A stretch of 64,000 bases of DNA from Paralithodes platypus (GCA_032716605.1 CM064505.1:49393865-49457864), one strand, 5' to 3'. Positions 10,057-20,545 are shown, counted from the first letter of the stretch. The notes: generated by a model not told the origin, from the letters alone. A program made the numbers and translations.

Positions 10057-10795
10057 CTAAGCTGCCTGGCCGAACAGCCCCGAGTCCCTGAGAAAGGCCA
10101 TGGCCACGATCGGGCTTTCCCACAGAGCTCTCATTGAGTGTAAATTGTGTTGTTGGCGTAAGTGGTTGTGTGAAATGCAGTCTTCTATGATGTGTTTAAT
10201 GGTATGGGGTGCTGTGTTACATCCCGGGCAGGCGTCGACAACGGAGTCATCCAGTCTCTTCTGATAGCTCAGGAGAGCTGGATGGTGTCCGCATCTCAGC
10301 CTGGCCAGGTGGACTCTGTCCTCGCGAGGAAGGGAGGATTCGGAAGGATGGATTTTGGGAGGTCGTGCATGCAGCTGCGTGTTGTCTGTGAGTGAGTGGA
10401 TGGATCGGTGAGAGATATGAGTATGGATGTGCTTCTGGAAGTTGGTTCGGGGTGGGCAGGGAGGGAGAGAGGACAATAATTGTGTGTGATACCGTGTGCT
10501 GGGTGTTGTTTTGATATTTCTTGGTGTCTGTGGGTGTGTTGCCATGTAGTTTAGTGGGTGGTCTTGGTTCGTGGAGGCTGCTGCCAGGAATTGAGTGCCT
10601 CTCATGTCCAGATGGTCTTTGACTTTGAGAATTTTGGTTTCTTGATGTAGGTGATCTGTGGGTGAAGTAGCTGTGCAGCCTGTAATGATCTTCAGGGCTT
10701 TGTTTTGAATAGTCTGTAAGGTCTTATGATGTGTTTCAGCTAGGTTAGAAGCACAGGCTGGGCTTGCGTATTCCATCACTGATCTTATGTATTGT
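10057..10795 (-). pseudogene. LINE A copy 2 C-terminal coding half
   Basis: Encodes the post-RT region from MEYASPACAS through GCTATSPTDHLHQE, RVHLARLRCGHHPALLSYQKR and the CPGC...HTIKHIIEDC finger to LFGQAA. The frame is open but separated from the RT half by about 9.75 kb of DIRS-1, so no full protein can be made. Confidence 0.85.
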
Positions 10796-11065
10796 ATTTA
10801 TTAGTGGCCCCTCCATCATTGACGAACATGCCTATTACATAAGGCATCCTCTTCAAACACTAATCCGCCGTAGTTTTGAATCTACCGCGCAGAGCATTTA
10901 AAAACTGAGGAGCCTTCATCATGAGCGCACGCGACCTCACTCATGGCTTCAGTCATTATGAATTGGGTTCTCACTACGAAAAAACTTCGTAAAAAATAAA
11001 AACAAAAAGAAAATAAGAATAACTATCCAATAAGCTTTCCATCATATCGTGGATGTACTTGTGTC
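10796..11065. repeat. DIRS-1 left inverted terminal repeat
   Basis: About 270 bp running from ATTTATTAGTGGCCCC to GATGTACTTGTGT. It is the reverse complement of the right repeat at about 20237-20500. DIRS-2 keeps a further segment ending GACGCCTGAATCAGCG next to this repeat, which is missing here, so DIRS-1 probably has a small deletion at the inner edge. Confidence 0.9.
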
Positions 11066-12693
11066 CTGGGCTGGTTGCCCGCAGTGCAGTGTATTTTGGG
11101 TCGAGTGTATGGGGCATCTATTTCGGATGTACCCTCGTGGTCACGTTGTGGACATGTGAACTTTTTCACAGTTGAGTTAGTTTGTGATGCAGGCGGCTTT
11201 CACTACGCGTTAATTATTGCTGCCTTTTATCTTTCTGATGAGGTAAGCTTTGTTTTCTGACGTTCCCAGCGTATTTTTCTTCACTTAGTGAAGTTTTTTC
11301 TGGGTCCCGAGTCAGTCTTCCCTGGGTTGGAAGTTATTGCTACGGTGGTGTGTTGGCGGTGGTTCCTGTTGTGATATTTCCAGTGTGTGTGTATATTTCA
11401 ACTGTTATTATGCCGTCTGCCTAGGCCTAGCCAGCCGCTCGTAGCTTTGCCACATGTACTAGTGTTATTATTTATTATTTATAAATATGCCCTACTGTGT
11501 CATGTGTATCCGGGTTTTAGTTGTGTATTGGCTAATTCCTCGGACTATAATTGTTTCCTGGTTTAGTTGTGTATTGGCTAATTCCACGGATTATGGTGTG
11601 ACCTTGGCTTAGTCGTGCGTGGCTATCCTCGTGTCGTGTGTTGTTCAGATGGTGTCTGTTCAGGGTGGGTTTCCTTCCGGCGGGTTTTTTCTCGGTTTCA
11701 CCGTGAAAAAATCCTGGCCGAGAGCAGTGTTGGGCCACACGTGGTTGTTAACACTGGCTTGTATCCCCGGCGGGGGGGGGTGTCTGTGGCTCTCCAGGAC
11801 TGCATCTCTGTGGGTGCCTGGTTTCAGGCCTCCTTTGAATCCCGGCGGGATGGCTGTACCCATCCATATAAAACGGCGTTCTTGTGGACATACGTTTTGG
11901 GAGTTTTTCTACCTGGTTTTACGACAACCACATGAAAAACCTAGCTGTTGTTTAGGCTTTCCTCCCCGGCGATCTTTTACAAAGAAGTGGGGACAGGAAC
12001 TTATGGGGTTAACTTTTAAACTTCTCACCCGGCGGGTGCACCTGGGTAGGGTGAGATGAACGACTTAGGTCTTTCAGTTAGTTAACCAATCCATTATAGT
12101 GATACTCTGTGTATCGCTGCCTTTACTTTTACGGCGATTGAAGGTTCAATTAGGTTAAATATCGATTCTCACACCCGGCGGGTGCTCCTAGGTGGAGGAA
12201 CTAAGGAATTTACAAAATTCAATTTAACCTATTAATGTAGTGATACAATTAGGTATCGCCGCCTTCTAACTTACGGCGATCTTTTGTGACAATTCGTTAA
12301 ACATCAGATCTCGTATCATCCTGCCCTGGGCTATTCTACTAAAATAATTCAAGGGCCGGCGTCTTTTGGGGGGTTGCTTTGTTACAAAATTGAATCTTGA
12401 GACAGTCACCTCCTCCGAGAGACTATAAGTGCCATGCTGGACCATTATATCAGAGGGTATTCTTCACTTTCTTTAGCAAAAGATTTGTTTAGACTTTACA
12501 CCCCGCCGCGTAGCGAGATGTGTTAGTTGTGTCTTTGCATCTCGTTACCCGGCGGGTTATTAACACTGGTGTGCGAACATGTTGGATTAACCTTATGAGC
12601 ATTAATTCCTGGAAATTTTCTTGTTTTTTCCAGAGCTGAGCTCCGGCGGACCAATACAGACCCGGCGGTAGTTTTCACCCACCAGTCTCTGTC
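11066..12693 (+). promoter_or_regulatory. DIRS-1 untranslated leader with repeated CCGGCGG motifs
   Basis: A roughly 1.6-kb stretch without a long conserved frame, also present in DIRS-2 (39.6-41.3 kb). It holds about a dozen CCGGCGG or CGGCGAT motifs, several as odd-centred palindromes (ACCCG-G-CGGGT). It includes a two-unit repeat of about 146 bp, each unit with one palindrome and a GATAC...GTATC hairpin. No promoter is identified; the regulatory or RNA-structure role is inferred from conservation of the motifs. Confidence 0.5.
12026..12310 (+). repeat. Tandem structured repeat in DIRS leader
   Basis: Two degenerate units start CACCCGGCGGGTG (12026 and 12172). Each then has a GATAC-loop-GTATC hairpin (12101-12115, 12242-12257) followed by a GC(T/C)GCC...TTACGGCGAT pairing. 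Unit spacing is 141-146 bp. The same arrangement occurs in DIRS-2. Confidence 0.6.
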
Positions 12694-13274
12694 ATGGCTA
12701 CCGTGGCCCCAGTTTTTGCCCTGTGCATTACCCCTACTTGTGCTGGTATCCCTATTTTTGCACACACCCTTTGCATAAGGTGTGTTAAATGTCTAGACCG
12801 TTCAAGGGGTCTCTGGGTTATGCATAATTGTTCCTTTTGCTCTCAATTAGCTGTTAAAGTCCTTTGTGATAATGATAAGACCGCGGCGGTAGCGTTGAGA
12901 GAGGTTCGACAACAGATGTCGGCCTACACTACCATTGTCGCGCATAAGTCACTTCAATGTGACAACGTCCCACTTTGGGATAGATTGCTGTCAGAACACC
13001 CTCCCCCTAAACGTTCCTCTAGAGTCACGAGTGTTAAGCCGACGGAGACTAGTCAGGGTTCTGTATCGTCTGCAACTACAACTAAACGCCCGAGAGAGCC
13101 TACACCCCCGGCATCCGCTTCCTCGTCGCGGGCGAGATCTAGGTCAAGGTCACCTCTCAGACAACAGTCTTCTAGTCGTGCCTCTTCACCGGAGAGTAAG
13201 AAGAGTAAGACGGAAGGTTCCACCAGTGGTCACGGCGGAGATTCTTCCAGATCTAAGACTAGTTCGCGGTCACA

Positions 13275-13774
13275 GCAGAGTATGCAGCAGTGGTGTGGTC
13301 CCCGCATCTAAAGAAGCATATTCACAAGTTAGAAAGAATCCAGAGAGCAGTCACTAGATTGGTTCCAAGTCTCAGAGAACTGCCATATGAAGGGAGGCTA
13401 GACAAATTAAATCTACCGAGTCTAAAAGAGAGGAGAGAGAGGGGAGACATGATAATGATGTACAAATGTACCCGGGGGCTGGAGAGGCTGGATAGGGAGG
13501 ATATATTAATTATGGATACAGGAATAACTAGAGGCCACAGCTACAAAGTAAAAAGACCTACCTGCAAGAACGATATCAGGAAGTTTAGCTTCCCCTATAG
13601 ATGTATTGACAAATGGAATGGGTTGGAGGAGGAGGTGGTAGGGGCAAGGAACATCCATATTTTCAAGAAAAAATTGGATAAAAAGTAGACTGAGAGACGG
13701 GACAACACGAGCTTAGCTCAACTCCTGTAAACTACAATTAGGTAAATACAATTAGGTAAATTAGGTAAATACAC
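13275..13774 (+). mobile_element. CR1-B 3' fragment inside DIRS-1 gag
   Basis: A 5'-truncated CR1-B insertion encoding HLKKHIHKLERIQRAVTRLV through FSFPYRCIDKWN and ending in repeats of CAATTAGGTAAATA. The 3' end matches CR1-B at 44.1 kb. DIRS-2 reads GGTCACACCGCAGCC across the site, so it is younger than DIRS-1. Duplication, if any, is about 3 bp (ACA). Confidence 0.9.
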
Positions 13775-15246
13775 CGCAGCCATAAATCCTCAAAAAAGGA
13801 TTCACATCGGAAGTCCTCTCGACATTCCCCAAAGTCTAGTGCATCTCATCGTACCTCTACACCTGACAGAGTTTGTGTTAGGGCCTCTGAGTCCAGTGCA
13901 GCGCCTGTCCCTAAAGAGGATTTGCCAATTAATATTTTAACCCTGGAAATGGAAAGTTCAGGAGGGTCAATAATTGAGAATGTTTCAGACTCTCAAGAGA
14001 GCGTAGGCCAGGGCCTCGGTGTTTGGCGGTTTGCCCAACCAGGGTCTGACCACCCACGTCCGACTCATACGAGTCACACAGTAGCCGACGTCCACAGGGA
14101 CGCGGCGATCCCATCCTCTATCCCAGACTTATCTTGGAAACAAGGTACCCCTGCCTCGGCGGGGTCTTCTCAGGAGGATCGGGAGGAAAAAGACGAAGTT
14201 TCAATAATTTCGGATATGGAAGGACAAGGGTCAGGCTCAGGCTTGGACGCCGCACGGGATAATAATGATTCTCCTGTAAGTTCTTCATCAAACCAGTTTG
14301 TTACAGCACAAGAAATTGATGGGTTGCTTACTCATGCTTTATCTAAATTTTTTGGTCAACAACAGGAAAACCCCACAATGGACTTGGGGGCTCCCTCGAC
14401 AAGCTCTACGGTACGGCCTCTGATGACGTCAATTGATTTATCTAAGATTCCTAACCCTCCTACTCTGTCACCTGCAAGGAGCACTAAGCCTGCTACGGCG
14501 GCATTGACAACTTCAAATGTCAGGGTCATAACGGATGTCAATCCACCCCCTCTAGACAAAGCGCCTCTTAGAAAGGTAGCTATGCCCCTGCTTTATGGGC
14601 CAGACGAGTCATGGGTTCTTTTGAACCCCTCTAAACCAGAGCTTGCCCAACCTACCTTGTCAGGGGAACTCCCGGTACCGCGTGAGTGGTTTATCCAGGG
14701 CAACAAGTCAAAGAAATTAAGGGCCATGGATGCCTTGGGTAATGTTCTAGACGTAAACATCAAGGCTATACCTAGTTATTATCACCAGGATTATTTTGTG
14801 TATGCTTCTAAGCCTGCTTTACCCCCTGCCTCAGCTTTAAAACTATTTTCAGACTGGTCTAAGCTGGATGGGTTTAATGATATTAAGACTCTGTCAGCTC
14901 TTACTCCTGAACTAGATTTACAGACCGTCACAGACGACGCAGCTAATCCAGTTTTGAAGGTGGGACAGTTGGGTCCAGGACCTTGGGTGGATTGGGAGGT
15001 AGAGGCTCAAAACTTTGCAACCACTTTCACTTCTAAATCTTCCCACCAGATCCCTCAGGACACACATTCATGGTTTTCCATGCCGGTGGGTTCTGCCGGC
15101 GGAGTCCCGGCAGCTTTGTTTGCATTCCTAGCTGCCCCTAAGATTAATCTTTGTGAACTGAAGGACCCGTTCACTACCCCTACCCCTACTCACCTAGACA
15201 GAGAATTTAGGCTACGAGGAAAAGCTTTTCGCCTGTTTTCACAGTA

Positions 15247-16540
15247 CAGTAAAAGTCCGTTAATCCGACGACCGATGATTCGAATCTCCCAATAGTCCGA
15301 ATTTTTCAATTTGAGGCCAAATCCGAATTCACCCGATGGTCCGAATTTCAAGAAGTCCCAAAGTCCCCTTTTTGAGGCATTAGGCCACTCAAATGACACA
15401 TAATGGAGCACACACATATCATATGTTCATGAATTCACTTTAAAAGTTTACCATTGTCATTGTAGCCTATTATCTACTTCAAAACATTCAGATTAATGGT
15501 CAAAGGAAGCTACTGATATAATCGTAAACACCTTCGTCTTCTTCTTCTTCCACATCGTCTGCTAGAGAGTTTGTTTTGCTCTTGAACGCATCCTTGGGAC
15601 GCTCCGATGCGCTACTGGCTTGCACCGCATTTTCTGCAAGCGCATTCAGTCTTGAGCTTGAAAACGCACCTTTCAAGAAGTCCCAAAGTCCCCTTTTTGA
15701 GGCATTAGGCCACTCAAATGACACATAATGGAGCACACACATATCATATGTTCATGAATTCACTTTAAAAGTTTACCATTGTCATTGTAGCCTATTATCT
15801 ACTTCAAAACATTCAGATTAATGGTCAAAGGAAGCTACTGATATAATCGTAAACACCTTCGTCTTCTTCTTCTTCCACATCGTCTGCTAGAGAGTTTGTT
15901 TTGCTCTTGAACGCATCCTTGGGACGCTCCGATGCGCTACTGGCTTGCACCGCATTTTCTGCAAGCGCATTCAGTCTTGAGCTTGAAAACGCACCTTTGG
16001 ACGTATTAGTCTTGAGCTTGAAAACGCACCTTTGGATGTTCCGATACGCTACTATTTATAGTTCAGTGATCGGAGCATCCCAAGGGTGCTTTCAAGACAA
16101 CAAGACAAGGGTGCTTTCAATACAATATAATATAACAGAGCACGTCACAAAAGGAAAATCACAAAAGGAAAATTACAAGAACCTCTCAGGGAAGTGCCGT
16201 TGTTAAGGCATTACTTCCCGAACCACATCTGATCTTCAAGAGCAAGACAAACTCGCTAGTAGACGGAAGAAGAAGAAGACGTTTATATCAGCAGATTCCT
16301 TTGACCATTAATCTGAATGTTTTGAAGTAGTTAATAGGCTACAATGACAATGGTAAACTTTTGAAGTGATTTCATAAACATATGATATGTGTGTGTGCAC
16401 CATTGTGTCATTTGGGTGGCCTAATGTCTCAATGTTTTCGTCATACACAGGTTCATAGGGGTAAAGTCCGATAATCCGAAAAATCCACTAATCCGAACGA
16501 GAGCCGGTCCGCTGCCCTTCGGATTAACGGAAGGTTACTA
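15247..16540. mobile_element. P2: non-autonomous pogo-like element inside DIRS-1
   Basis: Ends CAGTAAAAGTCCGTTAATCC and the complement of GGATTAACGGAAGGTTACTA, with TA duplicated (15245-15246, 16541-16542). DIRS-2 has the empty site CACAGTACATAGTATC. It contains a 325-bp tandem duplication and an inverted partial copy of the same unit (about 16260-16440). No transposase. The TA target and CAGT ends suggest pogo/Tigger-type mobilisation. Confidence 0.85.
15346..15995 (+). repeat. 325-bp tandem duplication within P2
   Basis: TTTCAAGAAGTCCCA starts each unit at 15346 and 15671, and both units run through CTTCTTCTTCTTCCACATCG and TTGAGCTTGAAAACGCACC. The units look nearly identical. A related segment lies in reverse at about 16260-16440, giving snap-back potential. 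Confidence 0.85.
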
Positions 16541-17231
16541 TACATAGTATCTCAGCAGGTGGCTAAGTCTTTACTACGGTCTACTCAGGCAATCGCAGAC
16601 GCGGATGCTCGAAGATCGGTCGAGTTATCCCGGCGACTGATTCTTCAGTCGTCAATCCAATCCTTAGGTGACATACGCACCGCCTTGCTTGAGGCGGTGC
16701 GAGCACGACAAGATATTAGGATGTCGTTAGTTCGCAAGCTACCTGATCGCATTGCTAACCAGGTGGTGATGTCACCAGTACTTACTCCATCTTTAATGTC
16801 CCCTGAAGTATGGCGAACGGTGTTCAATATGGCACAGGCCGTTAAGCACAGTCCCACCCCTTCTAAGAAACCTGCATTTAACTTCCCCAAACCCAGGCCT
16901 ACTACTAAAGCCCAGCGGGGGATCTAAACCTTTTCTTCCGCCTAAGTCCTCCCACTCCCCCAGGGTCAGTACAGGCATAGACAGAATAGGTTTTCAGGTC
17001 AGAGAGGACGCGGCCAAAATAAACCAGGTCAGGGCCAGTCTTCGGCCAACACCAGCCAGCCGGCGAAGCGGCCAGCACCAACCCACCATCAAAAAACTAA
17101 AGTCTCTCTCACTCCCGGCGCCTACCTTAAGGCCGGAGGAACCGAGGGTAGTACAGTCGGCGAACCCTTGTCTGCTAACTGGGTCGTTCCGAACGTGTCA
17201 CCAAGCATGGCCGTTAAACACTTGGGCACGG

Positions 17232-17633
17232 ATGGTGGCACGCAAAGGCATCACTTGGCAGTGGCTCCGGCGACCTCGATTACGTCAGCCGACAACGGCG
17301 AATTTTGTTTCTTTAGAGGTGGAGTCACTAGCCCAGGAAATGATTGCCAAGAATATCATCATCCCGGTCCCCCCAAATTACCCTGTATTCACGTCCAAAC
17401 TATTTTTGGTTCCCAAAAGGGACAGTGTTCAGATGAGGCCGGTCGTAGACCTGTCTTATCTGAATCTTCACATTCACAACGAATCTTTCAGAATGTTAAC
17501 AGTACACCAAATCAGGCTAACACTTCCGCCGGGAGGTTGGATGTGTTCACTAGACCTGACAGACGCCTATTGGCACGTATCGGTCAACAAAAGATTTCAA
17601 AGGTTTTTGGCCTTACGGATCAGGCACCTTACT
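17232..17633 (+). pseudogene. DIRS-1 reverse transcriptase, truncated by deletion
   Basis: Encodes the RT N-terminal half: PVPPNYPVFTSKLFLVPKRD, MRPVVDLSYLNLHI and SLDLTDAYWHVSV (first catalytic Asp). Immediately after LALRIRH a deletion of about 527 bp relative to DIRS-2 removes the palm motifs, including PFGLNLAP and YLDD. A CACC(TT) microhomology sits at the junction. The deletion also changes frame, so RNase H is not fused in frame. Inactive. Confidence 0.9.
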
Positions 17634-17639
17634 AGCGGT

Positions 17640-18495
17640 CTGGGCGAAGAGGGAAACATTGCACTCAATAATGTCATGGACCTCTCCTCCACCAACGGTA
17701 TGGGTAGACACGGATGCGTCAGGCACAATAGGTTGGGGATTTCAGTCAAATCAGGGGCACCAGGGTCAGGGGCTTTGGTCCCACTTAGAAATCTCGCACA
17801 TCAATGTCAAAGAATTACTAGTCCCCTTATATTTCCTTCAGGCTCACGGCCCGGCGTTACGGGACAAGTCGGTGGCCTTCAGAATGGACAATCTGAATGC
17901 AGTCCACTGTATTCAGAAACAAGGGTCAACGAGGTCAAGGAAGTTGCTAAACGTGTCAGAAGAGATTTTTGCTCTAGCCAACAGTCTAGATATTTATCTG
18001 CACGCTTCTTATCTCCCAGGCGTAGCGAACGTCTGGGCAGACGCTCTGTCCCGGCGACAGAGCACGACAGTAGAATGGGAGCTCAAGCAACCCATTTTCA
18101 ACCTAATGATTGCAGAGCTCTCCCATCCACAAGTGGATCTTTTTGCGTCCGAGGAGACTCACAAACTCCCTCTATACCTCACCCGCCGGGCGAAAACACC
18201 GGCAGGGGGGCCAGACGCCCTAGTGACAGACTGGAACAGATGGAGCTCCATCTATCTGTTTCCGCCGCCAGATGCGTCACTAATGTGCCACGTAGTGAAC
18301 AAACTACGAGATTATCGAGGCTTAGTCTCGCTAATCGCGCCACTGTGGCCGGCGCAGTTGTGGTACCAGCAATTGAAAATGTGGTGCCCGGACCCGGTAT
18401 CGCTCCCGGTCGGGTATTTCCACTTAGACGCGATTGGCAACCTCGCGACCTCGCTGACTTTTGCATTATGGACATTCAGGAGGCCAAGTGGCTAG
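17640..18495 (+). pseudogene. DIRS-1 RNase H and post-RNase H region
   Basis: VWVDTDASGTIGWGF, HINVKELLVPLYF, RMDNLNAVH and VWADALSRR mark RNase H of the DIRS type. The region after it (PQVDLFASEETHKL, WSSIYLFPPPD, LIAPLWPAQLWY) is a conserved post-RNase H segment found in DIRS-like proteins and sometimes described as methyltransferase-like. It is out of frame with RT because of the upstream deletion. It overlaps the recombinase frame at the 3' end, as usual for DIRS. Confidence 0.85.
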
Positions 18496-19448
18496 CACCA
18501 TACGGTAGAGATGTGACAAATAAATTACTTAATCAATATACTCAGTCTACAAAACGACAGTATCAATCACATTGGCAAGCCTTTACTTCTTGGATCGTTA
18601 GGACAGAACAAACTGTACCCTCAGTGGCATTAGTCTTTAATTATTTAAATTATCTGTTTGAGCAGAAACGTTTATCTGTGGTAACATTAAAAAATCACTT
18701 AACTGCGATTAGAGTGCCCTTTTTAGACCTTACAGGTCTTTCCATACCGGTAGCGGAGGAAACAGGTTTTATGAGAGCATGTTTTAAACTCCGCCCACCT
18801 CCCCGTCAGCTCATGCCTACTTGGTCTCTGGACAAAGCTTTGTCTTTGCTTCACTCTCGTCTGTACCAAAATACTGCAAACTTTGCATTACTCTTAAAAA
18901 AGGCGGTTTTCCTTTTGGCTTTAGCCACCGGAAACAGAGTGTCTGAGCTGGCGGCGATGAGCAACACACCTAATTGTCTTAGGTTTGGTAGATTTAATTA
19001 ATGTATTTCCATTGCACCCTCCCCAGGTTTTGTAGCCAAGAATGAGCATAGTGCACACGTGTTTTCTGAGTTCACGGTGCCGGCGTTAAAAAGGGGAAAG
19101 GTGCATCATAATTTATGTCCAGTACAAGCTCTAACCAAATATTTGAGAGTAGCTCCTCAAAACCCCCAAGGTGCTTTATGGGTAGCAAGTACGGGTAAAC
19201 GCTTACTTAAACGGCGATTAGCCTCTCTTCTGGTAGAAGTCATTAAAGAAAGTAATCCCGGCGTTGTGGGTCGGGCCCACGATTTACGCAAATGGGCAGC
19301 CTCTTTACGTTTCCTGAAATGTTTTTCAGTTGAAGACATAGCGTCCACGCAGTTGTGGGCGTCTAATCATACGTTTCTGTCTAGATACTTGTCAGTTGCT
19401 CTAGACAAACCTTCCTTACCATGTATAGCTTTAAGGCAGAGGGTCTAG
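18420..19448 (+). pseudogene. DIRS-1 tyrosine recombinase
   Basis: The enzyme would integrate circular DIRS DNA by strand exchange through a Tyr nucleophile. Visible: an N-terminal SAM-like core-binding region (TQSTKRQYQSHWQAFTSWIV, LSVVTLKNHLTAIR), ATGNRVSELAAM (catalytic Arg), RAHDLRKWAASL (His-x-x-Arg) and TFLSRYLS (Tyr). A stop TAA at 18999-19001 replaces a Glu codon present in DIRS-2, so this copy is truncated. The reading frame begins in the overlap with RNase H; the exact start is not resolved. Confidence 0.9.
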
Positions 19449-19486
19449 GTGGCCCTGCAGTCACTTTTGTTTATTTTCATGGGAAA

Positions 19487-19501
19487 GGGGGGGGGGGGGG
19501 G
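19487..19501 (+). repeat. G15 tract downstream of DIRS-1 recombinase
   Basis: A run of 15 G follows TTTGTTTATTTTCATGGGAA, 39 nt after the recombinase stop. DIRS-2 has G14 at the equivalent place and the divergent DIRS-3 has G15 after a similar TTTGTTTTATTTGACAAA. Confidence 0.8.
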
Positions 19502-20015
19502 TGCAGTCAGTTGACACAGGACACCCTAGACCCCGCCGGAGTATGAGAGCTGTGATACAATTTAAGGTTAAAATGTGTTATGAAAATTTCTCAGTGAGAA
19601 ATTGTGCTAGTACAATGTTAAGTACAAAACAACGGTGTTGTTAGAGTAGTTTAGCTGCGAAAGCAATTTAATTTTAGAATAATGGAGTTCCTTTGAAATT
19701 TATCTCCAAGTTTAGGTTGGGGTTTATTATGTGCACATGTAAACTTATAACTTGTTATTTTTTGTCACCACTCGTTGAGTGGGGTGCCTTTGTAACTACA
19801 GATCTGTGTTCAGAATCTTCAGGGTTACCAATTTTTTGTCAGGCAGGCTTCTTTGAAGCACGCACCTGCCTGAACCCCCTTTTTCTTGTATTTGTTCGGC
19901 TACGCCGTTATTAAATATATTTTCAAAGTAAGAATACTATGTGGTTGTTTTTTATTATCTGCTTTTCTAGAGTTATGATATGATTACGAATGTCCCCCTC
20001 CAGTCTTAGAAATCA

Positions 20016-20122
20016 GGCATGTTCGTCAATGATGGAGGGGCCACTAATAAATTATAGGTTTGACTCCTGTAAGGAGATAAAGAAAACCTAATATTTAGTA
20101 GTGGCCCCGTAATCATTGACGA
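20016..20122. repeat. DIRS-1 internal complementary region
   Basis: The first part (GGCATGTTCG...CCACTAATAAAT) is the complement of the left terminus. It abuts TATAGGTTTGACTCC..., the complement of the right terminus, at 20052/20053. This is the diagnostic DIRS arrangement that lets a linear copy be closed into a circle. It also confirms both outer ends of the element. Confidence 0.92.
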
Positions 20123-20236
20123 CTGGGGCCCTCCCGACCGTCCCCTTCCCATTCGTTGATGTATTAAGGATTTTGGTTTACTTGATATGTCAGTGAAGGA
20201 AGAATGACGCCTGAATCAGCGTCTGGTCAGAAATCC

Positions 20237-20545
20237 ACACAAGTACATCCACGATATGATGGAAAGCTTATTGGATAGTTATTCTTATTTTCTTTTTCTT
20301 TTTATTTTTTACGAAGTTTTTTCGTAGTGAGAATCCAATTCATAATGACTGAAGCCATGAGTGAGGTCGCGTGCGCTCATGATGAAGGCTCCTCAGTTTT
20401 TAAATGCTCTGCGCGGTAGATTCAAAACTACGGCGGATTAGTGTTTGAAGAGGATGCCTTATGTAATAGGCATGTTCGTCAATGATTACGGGGCCACTAC
20501 TAAATATTAGGTTTTCTTTATCTCCTTACAGGAGTCAAACCTATA
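20237..20545. repeat. DIRS-1 right inverted terminal repeat
   Basis: Complement of the left repeat, running from ACACAAGTACATCCACGAT. Beyond the shared part it carries an extra segment (about 20500-20545) able to fold as TAGGTTTT...AAACCTA with an inner CTCC-TTACA-GGAG hairpin. The left terminus lacks this. Confidence 0.9.

Larger units (their letters stand above)
12694..16918 (+). pseudogene. DIRS-1 gag-like protein, interrupted
   Basis: Starts ATG at 12694 with a Cys-rich N-terminus (ALCITPTC, CIRCVKCLDRS, CSFCSQL), then a Ser/Arg-rich segment, an acidic region (SIISDMEGQGSG) and a conserved block (YFVYASKPALPPASALKLF). CR1-B is inserted at 13275, P2 at 15247. After P2 the frame resumes (16543-16918) with SLLRSTQAIADADARRSVEL. 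DIRS-2 shows that this is one gag-like protein ending in a basic, Gln/Gly-rich tail. Predicted to bind element RNA, by analogy with DIRS ORF1. Broken here by the insertions and a frameshift near 16915. Confidence 0.8.
10796..20545 (+). mobile_element. DIRS-1: DIRS1-type tyrosine-recombinase retrotransposon
   Basis: Order: left inverted terminal repeat, long leader, gag-like frame, RT-RNase H frame, tyrosine recombinase frame, internal complementary region, right inverted terminal repeat. Ends are ATTTATTAGTGG and ...AAACCTATA. Flanks ATTGT and TTATATACTG join to give exactly the LINE A sequence seen uninterrupted near 5596, so there is no target-site duplication. Internal insertions (CR1-B, P2), a roughly 527-bp RT deletion and a stop in the recombinase make this copy defective. 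Confidence 0.93.

Noticed and set aside
9842..10123. Minus-strand frame with a poly-Asn stretch
   Set aside because: The Asn run is translation of the (GTT)n/(AAC)n tail of LINE A copy 2, not a protein.
11532..12059. Short frames in the DIRS-1 leader as an extra gene
   Set aside because: Frames on both strands are short and not maintained between DIRS-1 and DIRS-2; the conserved signal is the CCGGCGG motif array.
15190..15742. Two similar minus-strand peptides (CVLHYVSFEWPNASKRG) as a duplicated gene
   Set aside because: They are the 325-bp tandem unit of P2 read in one frame, with no further support for coding.
17168..17635. Alternative-frame protein (155 aa) over the DIRS-1 RT
   Set aside because: It overlaps the RT frame and has no motif. 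The RT frame has clear catalytic blocks and matches DIRS-2.
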